Below are positions 1-8,787 of a stretch of 64,000 nt of DNA, in pieces. The stretch spans positions 1-64,000 of the forward strand of contig NZ_BACQ01000077.1 in NCBI RefSeq assembly GCF_000260435.1, in the 5' to 3' direction. The position numbers and the translations under genes are program-made. This DNA comes from Lacticaseibacillus zeae DSM 20178 = KCTC 3804 (GTDB lineage Bacteria > Bacillota > Bacilli > Lactobacillales > Lactobacillaceae). Position 1 is the first letter of the stretch. Every line of letters starts with the position of its first letter. Under the pieces are notes generated by a model, which saw only the letters and a list, made by a program, of their open reading frames with translations, made no database searches and was not told the origin of the DNA.

Positions 1-13
1 AAGTTACATGCAA

Positions 14-44
14 AAAAACCGCGGTTAGCGTGACCGCGGTTTTT
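14..44. terminator. Bidirectional Rho-independent terminator
   Basis: A 12-bp perfect stem (14-25 with 33-44), with A-run and T-run built into its ends and a 7-base loop. It lies downstream of the minus-strand oxidoreductase gene and could serve a gene to the left as well. Confidence 0.8.
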
Positions 45-120
45 AATATTCGCATTTTCAGATGATCTAAGCACCACTTCTAAGTCAATTGTTTGATCAT
101 CAGGACGAAAATAAGTTTGA

Positions 121-1032
121 TCATTCAGAAACTTTAATGACAATCCGGCCTTCATGCCGCGGATCATCGAGCAGTTGATGGCCTTTGATAAAACCTTCGC
201 GGGTAAATGGCAACACGTAGCCGACTTGGACAGTCAGTTTTCCTTGCGCCATTAAATTAACAAGCGTTTGCAGCGCCCGACCGACTTCAGAGCCGCCGAG
301 TGGTCGCGTATGCACGAACCGAACGCCGCGACTTAGCAGGGGTTCGGTGTGGCTAACCGAAACGATCAGGCCACCGTCCTTGGCCATTTCAACGTCGTCA
401 TCACCGCCGAGACCATTCATCGCTGCATTAATCACGACATCAACCGTTTGACGCAACTCATCGACAGGATTACCACGATCGTACGCAACAAAATGTTCGA
501 CTCCAAGACGGTTGACCTCGGTTTCATGGCGGCTGGCGGCGATGCCGATCACGGAAGCGCCGCGCTCTACCGCCAGCTGGATTGCAGCAGAGCCGACGCC
601 ACCAGAAGCACCTTTTACAATCACCGTATCGCCGGCTTTGATTTTACCGAGTTCGACCATGCGATAACCGGTGACGCCAGGGGTAATCAGCGCGACGCCG
701 GTTTCCGCAGTGATGGCAGCTGGCAATAAAACGCTCATGTCCGCCGCTGCGGTCACGATTTCGGCATACGCGCTGGTGGTTCGGGCAATGACGCGATCGC
801 CTTTGCTAAATTGCGTAACGCGACTGCCAACTGCGCTGACGATCCCAGCAACATCATAGCCCGGCACTGTCAAGCCGCTGCCGCCCATTTGCCGTGCGAT
901 CCGGTCTCGGTTGTTCAAGCCGATTGCTTCTGTTTTGATTTGAATTTCCCGCGGACCCGGTTGCGGTGTCGGTAATTCAATCGCATCAATGACTTCCGGA
1001 CCGCCTGCCTCGCTAAATCCATATCCGATCAT
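121..1032 (-). CDS. Zinc-free NADP-dependent alcohol dehydrogenase / quinone oxidoreductase family
   Basis: This 303-residue protein belongs to the medium-chain dehydrogenase/reductase superfamily, probably an NADPH:quinone reductase-like enzyme acting in the cytoplasm on enones or quinones. An N-terminal GroES-like domain (about 25-120, with PGYDVAGIV near 57) is followed by a Rossmann domain with the nucleotide-binding stretch GASGGVGSAA at 141-150. No cluster of zinc-binding cysteines is visible, which favours the zinc-free quinone reductase branch. The ATG at 1032 follows a GGAGGGAAG ribosome binding site. It is a single gene ending near a strong terminator. The actual substrate cannot be told from sequence. 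Confidence 0.85.
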   Translation of the reverse strand: MIGYGFSEAGGPEVIDAIELPTPQPGPREIQIKTEAIGLNNRDRIARQMGGSGLTVPGYDVAGIVSAVGSRVTQFSKGDRVIARTTSAYAEIVTAAADMSVLLPAAITAETGVALITPGVTGYRMVELGKIKAGDTVIVKGASGGVGSAAIQLAVERGASVIGIAASRHETEVNRLGVEHFVAYDRGNPVDELRQTVDVVINAAMNGLGGDDDVEMAKDGGLIVSVSHTEPLLSRGVRFVHTRPLGGSEVGRALQTLVNLMAQGKLTVQVGYVLPFTREGFIKGHQLLDDPRHEGRIVIKVSE

Positions 1033-1179
1033 ATTCTTCCCTCCATCACGTCAATGTTAAACTAGCGGCATTTTAACCATGATTAAGGAAAAAGACAATT
1101 AAAGTGCCTTGAAGTGGGTAAGGAAAAGTGAACGGTTACAGCTGGTGTCCTCTTAGTCAACCTTTTAATCGTAATTCAA

Positions 1180-2496
1180 TCAGCGATCATCCTGATGCGG
1201 TCGCGGATCAAAGCCGTGTAGTTGGCCCTTAAACTCATCCGGAAACGAACTGACAGGTGTGTGATGTTCCCAGCTAGCTGCCACTTCTTCATCGACCGGT
1301 TCGGCGTGTTCACTGTAATCCAGGCCCATTTTTTCGGCGGCAGGGGATACACGGATGCTGACAAATCGTGATAATACAATGGTAATGATGGTGACCATTG
1401 CTCCAACCAGGACAATGACAATTACCGTGCCGGCCAGCTGGATCAGCAGCAGATGCCAGCCGCCATTATAGGCCAGACCGGCGTGCGCAATGTTCGGCGC
1501 GACCTGCTTGCTGGCGAAAACACCGGTCAGGATGCTGCCGATAATCCCAGCCACACCATGACAGCCAAATGCATCCAAGGTGTCATCGATCCCGAGGCGC
1601 GGCTTGACTTTGCTGATAAACCAATAGCTGGCTAATGTTGCCAAAACGCCGATGCAGGCGGCGCCAAAACTCGTGACATAGCCAGTTGCGGGCGTGATGC
1701 CGACCAGTCCGCACAAAGCGCCGGTACAAGTGCCAATCAAGGTGGGATGCCCGGTTTGCCAGATGTCGAGACACATCCAGGTGACCAGCGCTGCCGCCGC
1801 GCCGACCGAAGTTGTCAAGGCAGCGGTCATGGCCGCTTGATTCACACCCAGCGCAGACCCGGCATTAAAGCCATACCAGCCAATCCATAAAATCGCGGTT
1901 CCCAGCAGCACCCATGGCCGATTGTAAGGAACCGTATGCTCGTCAGTCCGGCGACCAAGAAACGCTGAAAGGGTCAGTGCCGTGATCCCGGCATTAATAT
2001 GGATCACCGTCCCACCGGCAAAATCGAGAACACCGAGACCTGCCAGCAAACCATCTGGACTCCAAATCAGATGCACCAGCGGATAATAAACCAGCAATGA
2101 CCACAAAACGATGAAGCAAGTCAGAAATTTAAAATGCATTCGCCCGACCACCGCACCGACAAACAAAGCCGGCGTGATGATCGCAAACATCATCTGGAAA
2201 AGAATATAAACCCCGGTCGGAATCCGCGCCGCCGTGACCGCGCCAAGCGAAATGTCACTCAGGAAAAAATGGTGCACCTGACCAATGACGCCAAATAGAT
2301 TACCGTTAAAACTCAGTTCGTAACCAACGGCGACCCACAATAAAATGGCAATGCCGGTAATATAAAAGACCGAAAGCATGGTATTAATCACGTTGCGTTT
2401 GGAAACAAGTCCACCATAAAAGAAAGCTAGCCCTGGTGTCATAAACCAAACCAGCACACTTGCAATGATCACAAACCCTGTATCGGCTAAATTCAT
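1180..2496 (-). CDS. amt: Ammonium transporter, Amt family
   Basis: Integral membrane ammonium channel/transporter with about 11 hydrophobic segments. The two pore histidines of the Amt/Rh family are visible in DFAGGTVIHINAG (His about 166) and DAFGCHGVAGIIG (His about 313). An upstream in-frame ATG at 2514 exists, but the ATG at 2496 has the better ribosome binding site (GGGGTGG) and matches the usual N-terminus, so it was chosen (438 residues). No glnB/glnK PII gene lies beside it, unlike many bacteria. The C-terminal tail (about 40 residues, polar) is cytoplasmic by family topology. No clear GlnR box was found upstream. Confidence 0.93.
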   Translation of the reverse strand: MNLADTGFVIIASVLVWFMTPGLAFFYGGLVSKRNVINTMLSVFYITGIAILLWVAVGYELSFNGNLFGVIGQVHHFFLSDISLGAVTAARIPTGVYILFQMMFAIITPALFVGAVVGRMHFKFLTCFIVLWSLLVYYPLVHLIWSPDGLLAGLGVLDFAGGTVIHINAGITALTLSAFLGRRTDEHTVPYNRPWVLLGTAILWIGWYGFNAGSALGVNQAAMTAALTTSVGAAAALVTWMCLDIWQTGHPTLIGTCTGALCGLVGITPATGYVTSFGAACIGVLATLASYWFISKVKPRLGIDDTLDAFGCHGVAGIIGSILTGVFASKQVAPNIAHAGLAYNGGWHLLLIQLAGTVIVIVLVGAMVTIITIVLSRFVSIRVSPAAEKMGLDYSEHAEPVDEEVAASWEHHTPVSSFPDEFKGQLHGFDPRPHQDDR

Positions 2497-2514
2497 CTGT
2501 GCCACCCCGTTCAT

Positions 2515-2790
2515 CTTGAATGGTGGTATTGTAGCACGGGTTTTTGCCGAAGCAGGGTTAGGCCATCTAGCATTTATCTAGACCAATGTTCGGCTGGATT
2601 ATAACCTTGCCGATGTTAAAGGATTCTCTGGGTTGCAAAAAATTATTTTCTGCGTTAGGTTATGTGACACCAGAACTTGACGGTCGACGGGGATGAATGA
2701 TCTTCAACGGATTGGTCTATATAAATATGACGACACGAGCACTGTGGATATTGTTTTTACTCTAGAGGATTGTCTAGGTATGACAAAAAA
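2515..2790. other. Intergenic region upstream of amt
   Basis: No convincing gene. On the minus strand a TATAAT hexamer lies about 110 bases upstream of amt, but without a good -35 at 17 bases. The stretch probably holds the amt promoter and leader. Confidence 0.4.
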
Positions 2791-2829
2791 GAAAAGATTC
2801 TCGTCCATAGAGGATCTTTTCGTTTTTTC
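2791..2829. terminator. Bidirectional terminator, downstream of R2 copy 1
   Basis: Stem 2791-2802 with 2810-2821 (12 bp, one G-U), A-run on the left and T-run on the right. On the minus strand it follows the DyP peroxidase gene and its R2 element. Confidence 0.7.
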
Positions 2830-2863
2830 AACAGGATAATTTGTCTAAGTCTTTAAAACATTA

Positions 2864-3045
2864 GTGCCAAAGCGGAGCAATCGGAGGCCAGATGGGGCTC
2901 AGTGGTGAAATTGTACTAGCTGGGCGGTCCTCCCAGCGTAGTACAAGGCCGAGCTTTGAGACTCAGCCGGTTTTGCTGAGGCTCAAAGTCGTGCCCACCA
3001 CGTTCCAGCCCCAGCTGGCCGGAGATTGCGGAGTTTGGCACGGCA
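2864..3045 (-). repeat. R2 repeat copy 1 (structured element in 3' region)
   Basis: Read on the minus strand this 182-bp block matches 6702-6901 along nearly its whole length. It contains two hairpins: 2954-2967 with 2975-2988, and 2911-2924 with 2932-2946 (one bulge). It begins about 20 bases after the peroxidase stop codon and is followed by a terminator. Confidence 0.85.
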
Positions 3046-3066
3046 AGGATTAAAAAATTCAGATTT

Positions 3067-4008
3067 TTAAAGCTCACCATCCGCAATCTGCCCGAGCACC
3101 GATTTGGACGGGATAAAGAACAGCTCACCAGTCAATGGCGTCGAGAAGTCGAGCAGGCGGTCGGAGTTATCGAACATGCCTTGCAACATTCGCTTGGTGA
3201 CGGCCCAGTGGCGGGCGTAACCGATGAAATAAGTACCGTTGATTTTTTCGGCAGGATTGCTGAAGGGAACGTTCATGCGCACGATCTTATGCTCCACGCC
3301 GCCTTCGTTGTCCTGAGACACAACGTTGTGCGAGTTAACCAGTTTTTCCTCATCAGCTAACTCAAAATCATTGAACTTCTTGCGACCGATGGCTTTTTCC
3401 TGGTCTTCCGTTTTGAGTTTGTTCCAAGCATCGAGGTTATGTTGGTATTTCTGGGCAAAAGCATACGAACCATTTTCAAACGCAGGGTCTTCATCGCCGA
3501 TCACCGCGTATTCCGGTGTGTCCAGTGCGCTGGGATTTTCCGTGCCGTCTACAAAGCCGATGATGGCGCGGCCTTCAAAGTAGCGGAAGCCATGGGTTTC
3601 ATCAAGTGTGACCGTGTTGTCGCCGATGATTTCCATGATTTCGGACATCAATTCAAACGGTACGGCGGAGTTTTGTGACCGGATATGGAAGAATAGATCC
3701 GCCGGGGTGGCAACCGCGGTGTATTTAGGGCCCACGATTGGCTGGAATTCTTCTAACTCCTTTGGTCGTTCGGCATCAGGAAAAAGATAATCCCACGCCT
3801 TCCGCGAAAAGCCGAAAGCCGTTGCCAGTTTTGCATCAGGATAACGAATATTCAGACTGTTAATGAAGGCCGGCAGATGATCCGCCAAATCGGCAATCAT
3901 CTCCTTGTCGCTTGCGACGTCTTCCCGCTTAAGATCAAATGTTGCAAAAATAATATCCGACCCCGCATCTTTATACACGTCCTGTACATCCCGTAAATCA
4001 ATTGCCAT
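3067..4008 (-). CDS. DyP-type haem peroxidase
   Basis: Dye-decolorizing peroxidase family, 313 residues, the usual length for the short bacterial (EfeB/YfeX-like) classes. The family signature GxxDG is present as GFVDGTENP at 151-159, with the catalytic Asp at 154. A candidate proximal haem-ligand His240 and distal Arg244 sit in EHKIVRMNVPF. No Tat or Sec signal peptide is visible, so a cytoplasmic location is likely. The ATG at 4008 follows GGAGGAGAAAG. Lactobacilli usually lack haem synthesis, so activity would depend on acquired haem (inference). Monocistronic, followed by an R2 repeat. Confidence 0.92.
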   Translation of the reverse strand: MAIDLRDVQDVYKDAGSDIIFATFDLKREDVASDKEMIADLADHLPAFINSLNIRYPDAKLATAFGFSRKAWDYLFPDAERPKELEEFQPIVGPKYTAVATPADLFFHIRSQNSAVPFELMSEIMEIIGDNTVTLDETHGFRYFEGRAIIGFVDGTENPSALDTPEYAVIGDEDPAFENGSYAFAQKYQHNLDAWNKLKTEDQEKAIGRKKFNDFELADEEKLVNSHNVVSQDNEGGVEHKIVRMNVPFSNPAEKINGTYFIGYARHWAVTKRMLQGMFDNSDRLLDFSTPLTGELFFIPSKSVLGQIADGEL

Positions 4009-4259
4009 TCTTTCTCCTCCAAACTAGAATCATTTTAATCTGGTTTTAGTGTAGCATAGCAGGTAGGGATTGCAACGATTTTCACCTGGACAGGATGATT
4101 TGGTTAAGCAGCTGTATTGGCAGTCGTGAAGGCTGTCAGCGGCCGCTATCATTGAACTTTTTTCGTTAAACGTCCACGCTGAGTCGGGGGTCCCATTCGT
4201 GCGTTTTAAACCGTTGCCTTGGGTGGTAAAGTAAGAACAAAGGTTGTGATGTTTTGACA

Positions 4260-4925
4260 ATGACAATAATGGATCAAGTCGAACTCGTCATTCGACTGCT
4301 GGTCGCAGCGTTTTGCGGGTTTACCATTGGGTTTGAACGCAAAAATCGCTTTAAAAATGCCGGTATCCGAACGCACATGATTGTCGCGCTGGGTTCGGCA
4401 TTGATTATGATTGTTTCTAAGTATGGTTTCTTTGATATTTTGAATTTGAAAAATATCGCATTGGATCCGTCTCGTGTCGCGGCGCAGATCGTGAGTGGGG
4501 TCAGTTTTCTTGGCGCCGGTGCGATTTTGGTGCGGCACAACAACGTCAATGGCTTGACGACTGCTGCCAGTGTCTGGACCACGGCTGCTGTCGGGATGGC
4601 GATTGGTGCCAAACTGTATATTCTGGGTTTGTCGGCGACGGCGCTCGTCTTGGGCATTCAGGTAGTCCTGCATCACCATTATCGTTGGCTGCCAAGTGGC
4701 GACAATGGGGTTTTGACGATTCGGATTCGCAATGAAGGCTTTGATATGGAACACATGCGTCAGACGCTTGGCAAGTATCACATCAAAGTCTTGAACGTCT
4801 CCATCAAGCATGAAGGCGATGAGGTGAAAATGAGCCTGCATGTCGAAAGCAGGGCCAACGAAGATATGCGGCGCTTGCTGATGTTTTATGCCGACAACCC
4901 TAATATTATTTCTATCGAGTTTTAG
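4260..4925 (+). CDS. MgtC/SapB family membrane protein
   Basis: A 221-residue protein with four to five N-terminal membrane segments and a soluble C-terminal domain of about 75 residues resembling the ACT-like domain of MgtC proteins. Family motifs visible are GFERK near the N-terminus, RTHMIVALGSA, and GLTTAASVWTTAAVGMAIG in the fourth segment. MgtC proteins are linked to growth under low magnesium and to control of ATP synthase in some pathogens. The role in a lactobacillus is unknown. Start choice is uncertain: TTG 4254, ATG 4260 or ATG 4269. The AAAGG motif at 4239-4243 is a weak guide. Confidence 0.85.
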   Translation: MTIMDQVELVIRLLVAAFCGFTIGFERKNRFKNAGIRTHMIVALGSALIMIVSKYGFFDILNLKNIALDPSRVAAQIVSGVSFLGAGAILVRHNNVNGLTTAASVWTTAAVGMAIGAKLYILGLSATALVLGIQVVLHHHYRWLPSGDNGVLTIRIRNEGFDMEHMRQTLGKYHIKVLNVSIKHEGDEVKMSLHVESRANEDMRRLLMFYADNPNIISIEF

Positions 4926-5019
4926 CCGGTCAGCCGAACTGAGAATGTTTGACGAAACAGCGTTATTTGTGAAACCCGCGATAATCTGATAATATATGTA
5001 GAAATCTTTTAAGCGAGGT

Positions 5020-6669
5020 ATGAAATTGCTCACAGTAAACAATGTTTCGATGACGTTCTCGGACCGAAAGCTGTACGAAGACGTTAACCTGAAATTCACG
5101 CCCGGTAATTGTTATGGCATTATTGGTGCCAACGGGGCGGGCAAATCGACTTTTCTCAAAATTCTTGAAGGTGAGCTGACACCGACAACCGGATCTGTCA
5201 GTCTGTCACCTAATGAGCGCATGAGTAGCCTGAAACAGGATCACTTTGCGTTCGATGACCAGACCGTCATGAACACGGTTTTACAAGGGTGGGAACGTCT
5301 GTATCAAGTGATGACGGAAAAAGACGCGCTATACGCTAAAGCGGACTTCAGTGAAGCAGACGGTAACAAGGCTGCCGAACTTGAAGGCGAGTTTGCGGAA
5401 ATGGACGGCTGGAATGCGGAAAGCGATGCATCGCAATTGTTGCAGTCGCTGGGTATCCGGGAAAGCGAACATCAAAAGCTTATGGCCGATCTGCCTGAAG
5501 GGGAGAAGGTCAAGGTGCTTTTGGCGCAAGCGTTGTTCGGTAAGCCGGACGTGTTGCTGCTGGACGAGCCGACAAACGGTCTTGATCCCCAGGCGATTAG
5601 CTGGCTCGAAGACTTTTTGGCGGACTATGAGCATACTGTGTTGGTTGTCTCCCATGACCGGCATTTTCTGAATGCGGTTTGTACCATGATGTGCGATGTT
5701 GATTTTGGCAAGATCGAGCTTTACGTCGGGAACTATGACTTTTGGAAGCAGAGTTCCGAGTTGGCGTTGCAGCTGCAGAGTCAGGCCAATGCCAAAAAAG
5801 AAGAACAAATCAAGCAGCTGCAGGAATTCGTTGCCCGCTTTTCGGCTAATGCATCCAAGTCGAAGCAGGCGACGTCGCGTAAGAAGCAGCTTGAAAAGAT
5901 TACTTTGGACGATATTCGACCGAGTTCCCGCAAGTATCCGTATATCAAGTTTGAACCTGAGCGGGCGATCGGGAACGATTTGTTGCGGGTCGAAAATGTT
6001 TCCAAGACGATTGACGGGCAACAGGTGCTGAAAGATGTCAGTTTCATATTGCGGCCGGGTGATAAAACCGGCATTATCAGCCGCAGCGATGTGACGGCAA
6101 CGGTGTTGATGCAGCTGTTGGCAGGTGAGATGGAGCCGGATAGCGGCACGATTACCTGGGGTGTCACGACCAGTCGTGCCGCCATGCCTAAGGATCTCAA
6201 TCCCGAGTTTGATCACGCTGACCTTAATATTCTGGATTGGTTGCGCCAATTTGCGCCGCAAGATGAGCAGGATAATACGTTCTTGCGCGGGTTCCTCGGG
6301 CGGATGCTTTTCTCCGGCGATGAGGTGCTTAAGCAGTTGAATGTCCTGTCTGGTGGCGAAAAGGTGCGGTCGTATCTGGCGAAGATGATGCTAAGTAAGG
6401 CCAATGTGTTGATCATGGATGATCCGACTAACCATCTTGACTTGGAAAGTATTACTAGTCTGAACGATGCGTTGATTGATTTTAAGGGTTCCGTGATTTT
6501 TACCAGTCATGATCACCAGTTCATCCAGACCATTGCGGATCATATCATCGAGGTCGGGCCACTGGGTGTTGTTGATCGGGCTGACACCAGTTATGACGAG
6601 TTTATGCAGCATGAGACGGCGCAGAAGCAGGTGGAAGCTATTTATCCGGAGTCGTTGCGGCAGGCTTAA
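5020..6669 (+). CDS. ABC-F ATPase (YbiT/YkpA-like), one degenerate ATP site
   Basis: Soluble duplicated ATP-binding-cassette protein of the ABC-F family, which acts on ribosomes, 549 residues with no membrane domain. NBD1 has an intact Walker A (GANGAGKS, 36-43) and DEPTNGLD (182-189), but its signature is LPEGEK (158-163) instead of LSGGEK. NBD2 has a good signature, LSGGEK (443-448), but its P-loop region (about 351-360, GIISRSDVTA) lacks the GKS/T core, and its Walker B reads DDPTNHLD with Asp in place of the catalytic Glu. The linker between the NBDs is charged. It stands alone and is followed by R2 copy 2 and a terminator. It could be a translation factor or resistance factor; the sequence does not say which. 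Confidence 0.92.
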   Translation: MKLLTVNNVSMTFSDRKLYEDVNLKFTPGNCYGIIGANGAGKSTFLKILEGELTPTTGSVSLSPNERMSSLKQDHFAFDDQTVMNTVLQGWERLYQVMTEKDALYAKADFSEADGNKAAELEGEFAEMDGWNAESDASQLLQSLGIRESEHQKLMADLPEGEKVKVLLAQALFGKPDVLLLDEPTNGLDPQAISWLEDFLADYEHTVLVVSHDRHFLNAVCTMMCDVDFGKIELYVGNYDFWKQSSELALQLQSQANAKKEEQIKQLQEFVARFSANASKSKQATSRKKQLEKITLDDIRPSSRKYPYIKFEPERAIGNDLLRVENVSKTIDGQQVLKDVSFILRPGDKTGIISRSDVTATVLMQLLAGEMEPDSGTITWGVTTSRAAMPKDLNPEFDHADLNILDWLRQFAPQDEQDNTFLRGFLGRMLFSGDEVLKQLNVLSGGEKVRSYLAKMMLSKANVLIMDDPTNHLDLESITSLNDALIDFKGSVIFTSHDHQFIQTIADHIIEVGPLGVVDRADTSYDEFMQHETAQKQVEAIYPESLRQA

Positions 6670-6701
6670 GTGTGACGGAAAAATTGAGGTAATGAGTCCC
6701 G

Positions 6702-6901
6702 TGCCGTGCCAAACTACGCAATCTCCGGCGGGGCCGGGGGCTGGCGACCGCGAAGCTAGAGGGGTGGGCACGACTTTAAGCCTCAGCAAAAACGGCTGAG
6801 TCTTAAAGCTCGGCCTTGTTGTAGGCGGGGCAAAGGGCGCCCCGCCTACAACAATGTCACCCCTGAGCCCCATCTGGCCTCCGATTGCTCCGCTTTGGCA
6901 C
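6702..6901 (+). repeat. R2 repeat copy 2 (structured element in 3' region)
   Basis: A 200-bp block homologous to the reverse complement of 2864-3045. Two hairpins: 6774-6787 with 6795-6808, and a perfect 16-bp stem 6816-6831 with 6839-6854. It starts about 33 bases after the ABC-F stop codon and is followed by a terminator. Confidence 0.85.
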
Positions 6902-6961
6902 TGGGCTTTTCAAGGATGCAACTAAATATTCTCCGAATTTCTTTTTAGCTTCTTTAGAAAC

Positions 6962-7014
6962 AGACGAATTAATCTTCCGCATAACGTCGCAGGAAGTTGA
7001 TTCGTCTATTTTTT
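6962..7014 (+). terminator. Terminator after ABC-F gene and R2 element
   Basis: Stem 6962-6978 with 6992-7007 (one bulge), then a run of six T. It ends the ABC-F transcript downstream of the R2 element. Confidence 0.8.
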
Positions 7015-7110
7015 GTCTTTTATCTTTGCACGAGAGATAATATCATTAGATTTGTGTGATAAATGACCGGCGTGGACCCGTGACCTGGTGCATAAGAAGG
7101 GATGATCGAT

Positions 7111-8787
7111 ATGACCCAACCCGTGATAATTTTGCTTGGTGTTGGCGGCTTTGCTGTTGCCGTCGTTGTGCTTAATCTGCTGTTGGCGTGGCGGCGTCAG
7201 GCGAAGTTGAAGCGGCAGCTGCTTGCTGACTGGGGGACGTTGCCGGTTAAACGTGGTGGTAGCGAGCGCTATTTGAAGGCGGCGTATCTTGATCATGAGG
7301 CGCAGGTTAATCATGATTGTCTCATTGATGATTTGACGTGGCAGGATTTGGATATGTTTGAGGTGTTTAAACAACTCAACGCCACACAGAGCAGCGTTGG
7401 TGCGGAGCGGGTGTATGCTCAGTTGCGGGCTTACGACTTGGGCAAGCCTGATGTTAACGAAACGCTGATTGACTTTTTTCGCACGCACGCCGAGGAGCGG
7501 CTAAAAGTTCAGCTTGCGTTTGCCGGTTTGGGCACGGAAGCGGCGAATAATAGTCAGCATTATCTGCGCACGACGACGCAAGAGGCCTTGCCGCATGCGT
7601 GGCGCTTTAAGGTTTTAGGCGGGTTACCGGTTTTGGGCCTGCTCCTGATTCCGTTGTTACCAGCGCTTGGTGTGGCTCTGGCGACGTTGAGCCTCATGGT
7701 GAATCTTTTTTATTACGTTTTGAAAAGGGAGGCACTGGACGCCGAAGTGATGGCGATGGGGTATCTGGTGCGGACGATTGTGACGGCCGAGCATCTCGTC
7801 AAAATTGGCCAACCAACGCAAGCGGCTTTGCGCACCGCGTTGAAGCCGATGCGCGGGATCACGCGGCTTGCCTTTGTTTTCCGCACGCGCGATAACAGCA
7901 GTGCCGATATGATGACCGAATATTTTAGCAGTATGTTTATGCTGGGCTTTATCGCCTATAACAACGTCCTGACGCGATTGCATAGTCGGCATGCGGGGGC
8001 GTTGACTTTGTGGCAGGCGTTGGGCGACTTGGAGTTGGCGATTGCGATTGCTAATTTTCGCGAGGCGCATGCAGACAGCAGTCAACCGGTTTTTGCGGAT
8101 GGCGGGCTGACAGCGAAGGAGCTGGTTCATCCGTTGCTCAAACATCCGGTGGCCAATCCGGTTGACTGGCAGAAGAACGCCTTGATTACCGGTGCCAACG
8201 CGTCTGGTAAATCAACGTATGTCAAAAGCATTGCCGTCAATGCAATTCTGGCGCAAACGATCAACACAGTTTTGGCTAAGGACATGTCGATCCAACCGGG
8301 GCTGGTGATCACGGCTATGGCGATCCGGGATGATTTAAGTGAAGGCGACAGCTATTTTGTAGCTGAAATCAAGGCGATTCATCGGCTTTTAAATGCGGTT
8401 GCAACCAACAAGCGAATTTATGGTTTCATCGACGAAACTCTGAAGGGCACCAATACGGTCGAACGAATTGCCGCATCGGCCAGTGTGATCAACTGGTTGA
8501 GCCATTATCCTAGTTTGGTAGTAGTCGCGACGCATGATAACGAGCTGACCGATATCATGGGCGAACAATGCGTCAACTGGCATTTTCAGGAAAAGGTCAC
8601 CAAAAAGGATGGCGTTGTCTTTGACTACTTGCTGCATCAAGGTCCGGCGACGTCGCATAATGCGATCACCTTATTGGCCACAATGGCGTATCCGGAAACG
8701 TTGATTAAGGATGCCCGGACGCTTGCGGCTGATTTTGAACGGACCAAAGCATGGCCGAGATATCGACAAGGAGGCATTCAGGCGTGA
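7111..8787 (+). CDS. Membrane-anchored MutS-family ATPase
   Basis: MutS-like protein of 558 residues. It lacks the mismatch-recognition domain of MutS1 but keeps the C-terminal ATPase: Walker A GANASGKST (361-369), Walker B FIDE (439-442) and the switch stretch VVATHDNEL. An N-terminal hydrophobic helix (about 2-24) and a long hydrophobic pair near 170-205 suggest membrane anchoring, which is not a feature of classical MutS or MutS2. ATG 7111 was chosen over ATG 7102 because the AAGAAGGG site abuts 7102 but is nine bases from 7111. It overlaps the next gene by four bases (GTGA), indicating coupled translation with a DNA-glycosylase-family gene. Function is inferred only from the family. Confidence 0.88.
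   Translation: MTQPVIILLGVGGFAVAVVVLNLLLAWRRQAKLKRQLLADWGTLPVKRGGSERYLKAAYLDHEAQVNHDCLIDDLTWQDLDMFEVFKQLNATQSSVGAERVYAQLRAYDLGKPDVNETLIDFFRTHAEERLKVQLAFAGLGTEAANNSQHYLRTTTQEALPHAWRFKVLGGLPVLGLLLIPLLPALGVALATLSLMVNLFYYVLKREALDAEVMAMGYLVRTIVTAEHLVKIGQPTQAALRTALKPMRGITRLAFVFRTRDNSSADMMTEYFSSMFMLGFIAYNNVLTRLHSRHAGALTLWQALGDLELAIAIANFREAHADSSQPVFADGGLTAKELVHPLLKHPVANPVDWQKNALITGANASGKSTYVKSIAVNAILAQTINTVLAKDMSIQPGLVITAMAIRDDLSEGDSYFVAEIKAIHRLLNAVATNKRIYGFIDETLKGTNTVERIAASASVINWLSHYPSLVVVATHDNELTDIMGEQCVNWHFQEKVTKKDGVVFDYLLHQGPATSHNAITLLATMAYPETLIKDARTLAADFERTKAWPRYRQGGIQA

Noticed and set aside
2864-3128. Minus-strand frame of about 70 codons at 2916-3128
   Set aside because: It overlaps the end of the peroxidase gene and the R2 repeat; it shows no independent signals.
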